Source: Phallusia fumigata (taxonomy: Eukaryota > Chordata > Ascidiacea > Phlebobranchia > Ascidiidae). Taken from it: DNA of 20,315 nt. Below, one piece after another: positions 1-12,186 of this stretch. The stretch spans positions 11,194 to 31,508 of the forward strand of contig QXVZ01025068.1 of assembly GCA_008931825.1 (NCBI GenBank), written 5' to 3'. Positions within the stretch are counted from its first letter, which is position 1, and each line of letters starts with the position of its first letter. The translations under genes were made by a program, and so were the position numbers. Under the pieces are notes generated by a model. The model searched no databases and was not told the DNA's origin. It saw only the letters and a list, made by a program, of their open reading frames with translations.

Positions 1-312
1 TTGAAAGGGTGCTCGAATATTCATGTCCAACACCACAAAAAAATTCCATTATCAATGTCTGACATGCTGCACTCTTGAGAACCACCCAATCAAGATTAAG
101 AGCCCTTGTAAAAGCTTGACAAAAAGTTATACCCATATAATGAGAACTGTTCATCCACATGGGAAAATACCCTAAACGTTTTCATTAAAACCCTCCAGTT
201 TCATTTATGACATAATTTACATAAAACCTACATTTTCAACATGTACATATGACATCACAATAAGTTGTGTATTAAAGTTTCTATGCTCATTCAGTTAGAT
301 CGATACTTAGTT

Positions 313-3300
313 TTAACTATATCCAGCAATGTTTGACCATTTATTGTGTTTTTGGCAAGAAATTTGGTCCTAAAATACCAGAGTTTAAATAACGGAGGTA
401 AAATAAAACTTAACGAACAAACAATTCGCTAGTTTTTGATTTTCTAAAGTGTGCAGCTCAGATAACGTCAGCTTGTCAAATTCCACTGGGTTGGAGCAAT
501 GCCGCCTCAGTTTCTTGCTCAGGGAAACACAAGCGGCCGCAACAGGATTAAAACCCACAACCCTGCAAGCACTGTTTTTCACCTATTTTACAAGTAGTAG
601 CATAAAACCAACTCAATACCAAAATACCTTCTTTTGCAATTGTGCAACATGTTCTACAAGAATCTGTTTGTCTTTTCTCAGTTGTGCGTTGTCTTCATTG
701 CATCGGACAAACCTCATATCGAGTTCGTCCATTTTGCTCTGCAGGGTTCGGTTGTGGAATTGTGAACTCGACATTCCATCCTGAGCGTTCAACATCTCCA
801 CATATAAAAAGTTTTTGTCAGTGTTTAGCAAAATAAAACCTCGATAGTCAAAAAATTGGTACCAACAACCCTATGAATGTTGGTTGCACTAACCACTGGG
901 TCATTTTAGAGGCAGTGTTGGGATTAGAACCACCAACCTTACGAATACAAGATAGTTGCACTAACCACTGGGTCATCTTAGAGGCCGAGCTGGGATTAGA
1001 ACCACCAACCTTACGAATGCAAGGCGGTTACACTAACCACTGGGCCATCTTGGAGGCTGAGTTGGGATTAGAACCACCAACCTTACAATACAAGGTGACT
1101 GCACTAACCACAAGGTCATCTTAGTGGGCAAGTTGGGATTAGAACTACCAACATATTAAATGCAAGACGGTTGCATTGATTGCACATTAGTCAATTAAAA
1201 TGGATTATTCCTGAGAAATTACACATTCAGGTTTGGATGAAAAGGTTTTTTGTTTAACATTTACCAATTTTTCAAGCTCGTGGAACTTTCTTCTTTCACT
1301 CTCCAATAATTCCCTCATCTTTTTCACTTCGAGGTGAAGAACTTGCTCAGTTCCTTTTAATTCAGTAATCTACGCAAAAAGAATTGTTTTTTTATCTTTC
1401 AGGCATAAAATAATCAAACAACAATGAAACGTATTAAGTATCAGAAAGCAAAACTGTATGACTTAAATCTACGTGCAGATCTATGCTATAGTGCCTTATA
1501 TCATAAGAAAGGCCATTTAATTCATCTTGTAATACACTGATTTCTATAAATCCAGTAGTTTTGCTTTTTGAAACTGAATACCTTTCATTCTGTGTAGCTT
1601 AATTTGTAGAGTACCAAACATGAGGGGTGTGAAGGCAAACTTGGTTTTTACTGTTTGACTTCTGAAACGACAACTTTAAGTACTCAGGCTCCTTAGCGTC
1701 AGAGTCAGAATCCCAATATTACTAGGAGTCTGAGTTGTGGGTCTGTAAGGACTTAAACTGCAATGAGGCAGGTAGCTCGACGGAGGACTACAAGCATAAC
1801 ACATTCAGGCATTGTTCCGCCCACCGAGGATAAAAATGAACAAACTAGGATTGGTCAACTTTAAGTTAAGCTTGTTGCACCTGGGATGTCTGAGTGACAG
1901 CTCTCGAATCTTTCTCATCTCGAATCAGCCATTCTCGGTCGAGTTGTTTTGTGAGATCAAGGACCCGGGTTTGCAGCGACGCATTTTCTAGACTTAATTT
2001 AGAAACATCACCAGACAACTGAAAAATTAAGTAAATACAGTTGAAAGGTCCGTTACAAAAAGATCTGAATTGAATTTGAGACTTTTTTGGTGTTTTTGTA
2101 AATTTAGAAAAAAATAAATAAAAAATAAGCGCACTTTTAATGGTAGTGCAAAGTGTTCAAAAGCAAATTTTTATTTGTACCTTGTCTTTTAATATTCTTT
2201 CCTGGTTTGCACTTAACTCCGTAGACCTCAGTTGCTGTCGCAAAGATCGAATTTCATCCTGGAATAACACAAGTCAGCATAAAGAATCAAAACAACAGCA
2301 GAATAATCATAATTTAACATAAATTTGCCTTCCGTCGGTAATTAATTGCACTTAGTTCCAATATCACCATGAACTACAGTGCTTATAATTATCGATGGGT
2401 GTCTACTTTAGGCTGAAATTTCAGTTAGCAACCTTAAATCTATCACATGTGAGAATTTGGGAAAATTTGAGTTGAGTTTATTTTGCTTGGTGAGTCGAGG
2501 TCGAATGCGCTGCAGCTACACCGTAATTACAAAGCATTATGTGTCGTTAGTTTGGCGCAGTATGAGAAAAACATGTAGTGGAGGACAGTGGCGGGACCAG
2601 CCGAGGGGGTCTTGGAAGCTAACCACCCATGCTAGGGAGAGAGGGTGGGGTTCGACTCTTTCTTGACTAAAACATGTAAACCAACTTGCGTTTTACAGAA
2701 AATATGTGAACCCTTAAAAATGATCATCAAGTGGACCCACAATTATATACTAAGTAACCTAATCTAAAGTCTTGGAGCAAAATGACAAAGGCCAAAAGGG
2801 AAAACAATTTACTCACATTTAATTCTCTGGTGATTTTATCATGAATAGCCATCGTGCTTGCATTAAATTTTTCCTCCAATAAATGCATTTCAGATTGCTT
2901 CCTCAAACATTCGCCTCGTTTTTCTTCCAGTAGCGAGTGAGTTTGTTCATGTTGGGCGACTCTCTGGTTGAACTGTAACAAAGTTTTTTTTAAATATTTA
3001 ATTCTCTGTGTTTTGCTGGGTGTAAAAAGTCAAGAATCCATGTAAACAAATTTTGAATTATTACACGAACAAAAAAACGAAAGCTTGTATTTTAGCAAAT
3101 GTCAGTTAGAGAAAAATTACAAAAACTGAATTTTCAAAAAAGGTTCTTTTTAATAAAAAGATATTTAGTGGTTCACAAACATGATTCTAAATAATTATAT
3201 TCTACTTTTTATTTACAGTGTGATTTCAATGGTGTCAAGTGATACAAAGAAGCATTAAAAGGTTTGGAACCACTGGTCTACCTCCAAAAATACTACACTT

Positions 3301-5586
3301 ATGATGAATAACTTAAAATTAACTCATCAAAATTCTCTGCGGTTGGGAACCACTGTCATAAGTTGAGTTAAGTTCATATTGCTTCATAGAATTGGTTTTG
3401 TTTACCTGAGCATTTAGAAGATTGTGGGAATGTTTTTCATGTCTCAGCTCAGCGGCCGTGCGTTCTAACTCTTGTCGAAGTGAAACGATTTCTGAATCTT
3501 TGAGAGAAATATCCCGATCCGCGACTTCACGCATTTTCTTCAACTGAATCACCTCTTCCGTTAGAAGCTGTTTCTCCCGACGATAATTGTCTTAAAAACA
3601 AAAAAAGCAAAAGCCTGTCGATAAAATAATTAGAAGTATTATTGGCAATGCATTGAATTGCTTGTTATGGAGATAAATTCAATTTTATGCAGGTAAATGT
3701 ACCTCTGTTAAGTTGCATCTGCTACTGCAAATTACCTCAAGTTGTATTACACACTAATGATGACAACAGCGATTGTTAAAACGTTTGCAATACAATGTAT
3801 TCACTATATACAAGCTCTCTGTCAGTGGAGCTTTTAATTAAGTCTATGTTTTGCGTTTCTAAATTTATTTTTACTCAGGTAAGTTAGAATTTCAGGAATT
3901 AAAGCCCAGTAAAAACTTTTCTTTTTAAAATAGTAAATTGCTAATAAATTACTAAGAAACATAGCTATGTATTTATAGCACAAAAGGCCTGCAAAAGGCA
4001 TAAATGTTAATCAAAGCCAACAAACGTTGCTTAGCTACCTTCAGTTGCATTTAATTCCCCCGACAATCTTAGTTTTTCGTTGCCGAGCATTGAAATATTC
4101 GCATCCTTGCGTGATATTTCAAGTTTCATTCCGTCCATATCTGTTTGCATGTCCTAAAAAATTGGATTGTATACAACACCACTGTGTATATCATAAACTT
4201 ACTTTTGGCCAACAAATCATGATGGCCCTAAGGTTGGTGCAACTGCTCCTAATTTTAGGTTGGTGGTTCTAACCCTGGCATTCTGCACTTTAGCAAGACC
4301 GTGGTCATTATAGCCACAAACTCTTTTCACACACCAAAGATAAAAATGCAACATATAAAAACTTTTCATTAAATTGTCATTCCACATACTAAAGGTTGTA
4401 CTGCATAAAGTCCCCACACCAGTTGTAGATTAAGGGTTTTTCTAGATATATGTCAGATGGCGCAACTACATAAACATATTTTTGTTTGTTTCATTTTTAT
4501 CCTCGGGGGCGTAGCAATGCCCGAATGTGTTATGCTCATAATAAGTCCGCCGTCAAGCCACGGGAAATAAAACAAACTTTACTTTCAGTTTGAACATCAT
4601 TCTGTCAGCCTCTTTAGTAATCTTTGGCTGTATATCAGTTGCTTTCTTGGCTTGTTCACGTAAATATTCCGCTTCCAACTCCAGAAAGTAAATCTGCTGC
4701 TGAAGATTTTTGATATATTCCGATTCCACATCTTTTAGGGTGCTGCTCTTTCTATAATGTTTAATAATACAATATTAAAACGACAAGGATGACATGGCTG
4801 ACATTTTGGACAATGGTTGAGCCTAGTTCATATTTAAGGGCCCAGCTGAATGAAATATGACAACAGGATTATGGCGGGTCAGTTTTTTTTGCAATCTTTA
4901 CATTACAGCGGGTTAAAAACTGTTTTTGCCCCAATTTTCCTCCATTCCTCATTTATGTTGGCCATTGTTAGTTTGTTTTGTTTTATCTTCAGGAACGGAA
5001 CAACACTTGAATGCGTTATTCTCACAATTAGTTTATCTTGTGTCTGCCTCATTGCTTTTCAGTAAGGTTTGGTGGAATTAGCAGCTGAAAAAAAGCCAAA
5101 ATTCAGAACCTTGCAAGCACAAAGAGGCAATACATCTAAGCAACAAATTACAAAAAACACTCGGCAAAAAAAGATTGAAACTGCTTAACAATGACAAGAA
5201 ACAAAACACTTCCAAAATAAGCAATTTGGCTGCACATATTTTTTAAAAACTTTAAAATTCATGTCATCCATAAGATTCTTTTTTAAAGTCATTCATGACA
5301 TTTATCATTTGCAGGTACTTATTTTTTTCTAGAACAGAAACCTAAATTTGACAAGAAGTCTCGAGAATTTCTCGCCGTGGAATTCCTGAGAAGGTACTCT
5401 AATTGGAACTTACCCTTGTGAGAATGCGGGTGAAAGTGTAACAGTTTTATCTTTCTTCGTTTTGGGAGATTTTGAGGCTAAAAAATATAAGTTTGGTTAA
5501 AAAAGCCAAAACGCCGGTTGAAGGTAAACCAGAGTCGCCAAGATAAAGAAATTTAACATTAAACAAGCAGGACTTTTACCGCTCAT
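313..5586 (-). CDS. coiled-coil protein, 11 coding exons, 408 aa, family not recognised
   Basis: Exons in order of reading: 5586-5580, 5477-5414, 4751-4583, 4153-4039, 3590-3406, 2972-2817, 2258-2181, 2018-1881, 1369-1265, 780-628 and 369-313. All junctions are GT/AG, the phases fit throughout, and the sum is 1227 nt (408 codons plus TAA). The protein begins MSASKSPKTKK, a short basic Ser/Lys tail. From about residue 25 it is almost continuous charged heptad-type sequence rich in Glu, Lys, Leu and Gln, for example YIKNLQQQIYFLELEAEYL in exon 3. There is no signal peptide or membrane span. This composition fits a structural or scaffold protein, such as a centrosomal or ciliary one, but that is a guess from coiled-coil content only. 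Exons 1-9 are firm. Exon 10 has a weak pyrimidine tract, and exon 11 (19 codons) rests on an acceptor and phase match only. The gene could instead continue beyond the left edge. Confidence 0.8.
478..578 (-). repeat. SINE-like repeat fragment
   Basis: Read on the minus strand this contains TTGTGTTTCCCTGAGCAAGA and then CATTGCTCCAACCCAGTGGA. The same words in the same order occur on the plus strand at about 11338-11395. It lies in the last intron of the coiled-coil gene. A minus-strand ORF across it is open by chance and mixes repeat with intron. Confidence 0.7.
861..1180 (-). repeat. tandem array of about four 72-bp tRNA-like units
   Basis: The word CACTAACCACTGGG or a close variant starts at 887, 959, 1031 and 1102, so the period is 72, 72 and 71 bp. 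Partial units flank the array on both sides. On the minus strand each unit carries a pol III A-box-like TGGCCCAGTGG and a B-box-like GGTTCTAATCC in tRNA order, about 40 bp apart, with a possible anticodon-type hairpin (CCTT...AAGG) between them. I see no acceptor-stem pairing, so these are tRNA-derived repeats rather than working tRNA genes. The array lies in the intron between exons 9 and 10 of the coiled-coil gene. A plus-strand ORF at 873-1124 with a repeating peptide is a by-product of the tandem units. Confidence 0.8.
1757..1850 (+). repeat. SINE-like repeat, 3' part
   Basis: Contains CTGCAATGAGGCAGGTAGCT, then an ACATTCAGGCATT segment, ending in GAGGATAAAAATGAACAAAC. The first two blocks recur at about 11431-11490, and the tail recurs at about 9163 and, reversed, at about 4488-4510. 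It is intronic in the coiled-coil gene. Confidence 0.65.
2492..2545 (+). repeat. dispersed repeat, copy 1 of 2
   Basis: The block GAGGTCGAATGCGCTGCAGC, continuing into TACACCGTAATTACAAAG, is closely matched at 16225-16272. I do not recognise the element. It lies in an intron of the coiled-coil gene. Confidence 0.5.
4219..4285 (+). repeat. single tRNA-like unit related to the 72-bp array
   Basis: GATGGCCCTAAGGTTGGTGC, followed by AGGTTGGTGGTTCTAACCC, matches the unit of the 861-1180 array in the opposite orientation. A-box-like and B-box-like words are both present. It is a lone diverged copy inside an intron. Confidence 0.6.
4488..4565 (-). repeat. SINE-like repeat, 3' part
   Basis: The minus strand reads GCATAACACATTCGGGCATT and then CGAGGATAAAAATGAAAC, the same 3' module as at 1757-1850. 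It is intronic in the coiled-coil gene. Confidence 0.6.
4960..5062 (-). repeat. diverged SINE-like fragment
   Basis: On the minus strand a GCAATGAGGCAGACAC word, a GCATTCAAGTGTTG segment and a late GATAAAACAAAACAAAC tail follow the order of the 1757-1850 and 11431-11490 copies, with much divergence. It lies in the intron between exons 2 and 3 of the coiled-coil gene. Confidence 0.35.
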
Positions 5587-5589
5587 TGC

Positions 5590-6110
5590 TTGTAGTTGTA
5601 ACTTCGAGATGACAACAAGATCCTGCAAATTTTTACTGCTGTCGGATATTCGCTACTCATCTACGTCAGAAAGCTTTGTTTATTTTTCTTACGCCTGGTT
5701 GCGTCTAGTTGCCATAACAATCAAACCGCGTATGATGTCTATAAACATTATTTTATTTGCTGAGAAAATTAATTTTTTCAGTTATTATTTACTTTTTTTG
5801 ACTTGATATAATTCACAGTGCCCTTAAAATCGGCTGTGAGTAAAAATTTCATAGCACACATTATTAAATATATTTAGCACAAAAATACACTGAAAATATT
5901 ACCGTTAAATTGAATTACAGTTAAAAATCCCCACAGCTTCCATCAAACTGTTGGATTAAAGACATTGGTTCGACTGACTACTTTCGAGGTACATGGTACG
6001 CACAAATCAATTCGTACCGAACCGTCTGATGCCAACCTTGCGATCAACATACAAACGTTTCTGATTTTGTTGATGCTTTCCTACTTGGACAAACCAACCA
6101 AACAACATAA
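5590..6110. other. AT-rich spacer upstream of the coiled-coil gene
   Basis: This is the 5' flank of the coiled-coil gene (minus strand). A plus-strand ORF of 65 codons at 5609-5806 has no coding character. I see no clear TATA box or other gene here. It presumably holds the promoter and 5' UTR. Confidence 0.5.
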
Positions 6111-6398
6111 TTATCCCCATGAGTAAAATTTACTTTGAGCTGGTTCCCCATGACTTCTTTCTGTTTGTTTGGTGCGGGGAGTTTGGCTTCTAGGGCATTC
6201 AACGTTGCCTAAGGGCCACAGGGCTGTTCTTCCAAATCTTTGATAAGTTTTTTGTTTTTCGCTTTTTAAATTGAAAGCTATGGTGTCGGGCCGTGTTTTG
6301 AAAACTTTATCAGTGCTGGCACGTCGTTTTCTTGCTGCGGCAAGTTTTGATAAGACCACAGGGCTTGTTTTGCTGTAGTATTTGCAAGGAAACACCAT
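6111..6398 (-). CDS. small basic ORF, 95 codons, unknown (third of a trio)
   Basis: This ORF opens with ATG only 16 nt after the stop of the preceding ORF. Its product is strongly basic, with clusters such as AARKRRAST and many Lys/Arg, and has no signal peptide or membrane span. The local sequence is richer in G and C than the introns around it, and the Lys/Arg/Ala/Thr composition is not typical of random AT-rich DNA. I do not recognise the protein. It could be a gene, part of a decayed mobile element, or chance. The three ORFs of the trio lie in different reading frames, so a frameshifted single gene is also possible. Confidence 0.3.
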   Translation of the reverse strand: MVFPCKYYSKTSPVVLSKLAAARKRRASTDKVFKTRPDTIAFNLKSEKQKTYQRFGRTALWPLGNVECPRSQTPRTKQTERSHGEPAQSKFYSWG

Positions 6399-6414
6399 AG
6401 GTGTAATAAAACTC

Positions 6415-6609
6415 CTAGTCTTCCATTTCGATCCTTTCTATGTATATCTTGCCTTGCATGGGGCGTCGCCTAAAATCATTGGGTACTTGTAACATGGCGC
6501 TGTTGATCTTATCAAAAAAACTTCGCGCGTTCTCTAGTTTACGTGTTGGCTTCCCTTTTGTTTCGCATTTTTCAATGACATTTCTCAAGAATCTAAAACT
6601 TTTTAGCAT
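6415..6609 (-). CDS. small basic ORF, 64 codons, unknown (second of a trio)
   Basis: It starts 37 nt after the stop of the ORF at 6647-6853 and ends 16 nt before the next one. The product begins MLKSFRFLRNVIEKCETKG and contains NDFRRRPMQGKIYIERIE, a mixed charged and hydrophobic sequence that looks protein-like. The frame stays open upstream for about 17 more codons before two stops. The plus-strand ORF at 6440-6625 overlaps it and looks less protein-like. The family is unknown. Confidence 0.3.
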   Translation of the reverse strand: MLKSFRFLRNVIEKCETKGKPTRKLENARSFFDKINSAMLQVPNDFRRRPMQGKIYIERIEMED

Positions 6610-6646
6610 ATCTAGCGCACCATAGCACTTTTTTGTCTTCTCTGTT

Positions 6647-6853
6647 TTAAGTGATATATCTTAGTCTTAAGGCAAAGGCAATAAGAGCTTGCTTTCCAAT
6701 TTTATCTCCAATCTTCAAGAGTACAACACGTAAATGCTTTTTGTTTTTTATGATGTCGAAAAACTGGTGCACGAACGACACCTTGCGGGAAAATTTTACC
6801 AATTTTACTGCCACTAGTTTGACTGCCGCAGGTCGCTGTTTAAAGCAACCCAC
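6647..6853 (-). CDS. small basic ORF, 68 codons, unknown (first of a trio)
   Basis: The product contains KVSFVHQFFDIIKNKKHLR and then VVLLKIGDKIGKQALIAFAL, a sensible alternation of hydrophobic and basic residues that could form helices. The start lies about 280 nt after the rhoA stop on the same strand. The opposite strand is also open (6651-6959), and I cannot choose between them with certainty. An ambiguous base (N at 6895) lies just upstream of the start, so the true 5' end could be misread. Confidence 0.3.
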   Translation of the reverse strand: MGCFKQRPAAVKLVAVKLVKFSRKVSFVHQFFDIIKNKKHLRVVLLKIGDKIGKQALIAFALRLRYIT

Positions 6854-6859
6854 GTTGTT

Positions 6860-7133
6860 ATTGAAACAAAATATGATGATAACAATAGACGTATNAAGAT
6901 TTTGCGTTAAGTTTTTGACATTACCATTTGGGAAAAAGGGCTCGACAAGAGTGGATTAACTGTCGTATTGCTACGTGGAAGCCGAAACGGAGTTTTAAAT
7001 CGGGTTATACACATAAAGTTGGTCACAAGAAAAAAACACAGGCAAAGTTCGGACAGCCTTGAAAAGCAAGATCTGTTGCCAAAAAGATTATTGGGCTATG
7101 AATAACGTCATCTCAATTGCTATTGTGATGTCA
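6860..7133 (-). other. rhoA 3' flank and probable 3' UTR
   Basis: This follows the rhoA TAG. I see no canonical AATAAA on the minus strand here, so the polyadenylation site is not placed. It includes the single N at 6895. Confidence 0.4.
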
Positions 7134-11180
<4,047 letters not shown>

Positions 11181-11311
11181 ATGAAATTTAACATTAAATC
11201 TAGTCAGTTGGTGATATTAAACTACAGTAATTTGAAAAAAGCAGCGTTAGATGGCGGCTACAATATATTATCTATTACCATGGTTAACGAAACTGACTTG
11301 AGCACACAAGG

Positions 11312-11490
11312 TTGTGGGTTCATATCCCATCACGGTCGCTTGTGTTTCCCTGAGCAAGAAACTAGAGCGACATTGCTCCAACCCAGAGGAACCCGATGAA
11401 AAAAATCGAATAAAAATGATCGAACGGAACTGCAATGAGGCAGGTAGCTAGACAGCGGACTCATTATGAACATAACGCATTCAGGCATGC
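11312..11490 (+). repeat. most complete SINE-like copy
   Basis: It begins with AAGGTTGTGGGTTCATATCC, which contains a B-box-like GGTTCATATCC. It continues through the CCCTGAGCAAGAAACT and CATTGCTCCAACCCAG words and an AT-rich spacer, then the GCAATGAGGCAGGTAGCT and CATTCAGGCAT block. Fragments of both halves occur elsewhere in the window, which fits a tRNA-derived SINE. I see no A box in this copy, so it is probably 5'-truncated. An ORF at 11181-11399 runs into it and is not a gene. Confidence 0.7.
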
Positions 11491-11499
11491 AAGCGTGCA

Positions 11500-12186
11500 G
11501 ATTTACTTTTAGGTGATATCCAACCGCAAAGGCAGCGAAACTGGCATTTTGAATGCCACTATCTGTGCATTAATTAGCAAAGCACTGTCACCAAAGTTCC
11601 ATTTTGTCTCCAAAAAGACGACCAAAATCTTCTAATCGTTGTTCTGAATATTATGATTTCCATTGTGTGCATGCAAACGTTCATTTTATTGCCTCAAAGA
11701 AGCAACTTTTAAATAACAGTGTTTTGCACTTTTATTGGTGTTATTGTTAATTATATACAGTGTGTTTGTGAAAATTTAAAAAACTGCTATATCCATCAAT
11801 ATGATGCAAGGCCCAATAAATGATATTAGTTCCACTATTTATGGGTCCCNTTGTCGAATTGATGTTTTTACTAAAACAGCAACTAGGCAACTCTGCCATT
11901 AATCAATTGCCATTTTAACTTTTTAGAAAAACACAGCAAAAAATTGTTGTGATAGAATTGAAAGGCACAGTTAGTGGATCAACCCAATGTAGTTACACCA
12001 TCATTGCAGTGGTTTTATGTGACTGCCAGTCATGGAGAAAATGAACAAGCGAACCACTCATGAGATTTTTTACCATCTAACTACTAACGAGTAAATCACA
12101 ATGATGCACAGTCAAATTATAGAAAAAATATTAATGCAATCCGACAATATTGCACAAAATAAATCACAGATTGACGAAGAGCAGAT
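11500..12186. other. gene B 3' flank and spacer
   Basis: No coding sequence is seen. It includes the 3' flank of gene B; minus-strand AATAAA signals occur near 11731-11736 and 11685-11690, about 450-500 nt after its stop. A single N lies at 11850. Confidence 0.5.

Noticed and set aside
873..1124. Plus-strand ORF with a repeated peptide (NHWVILEAELGLEPPTL type)
   Set aside because: It is the translation of the 72-bp tRNA-like tandem repeat. Since 72 is divisible by three, the frame stays open by construction.
4850..5065. Plus-strand ORF with hydrophobic, membrane-like sequence
   Set aside because: It overlaps an antisense SINE-like fragment in T-rich intron sequence. The hydrophobicity comes from the T-rich codons.
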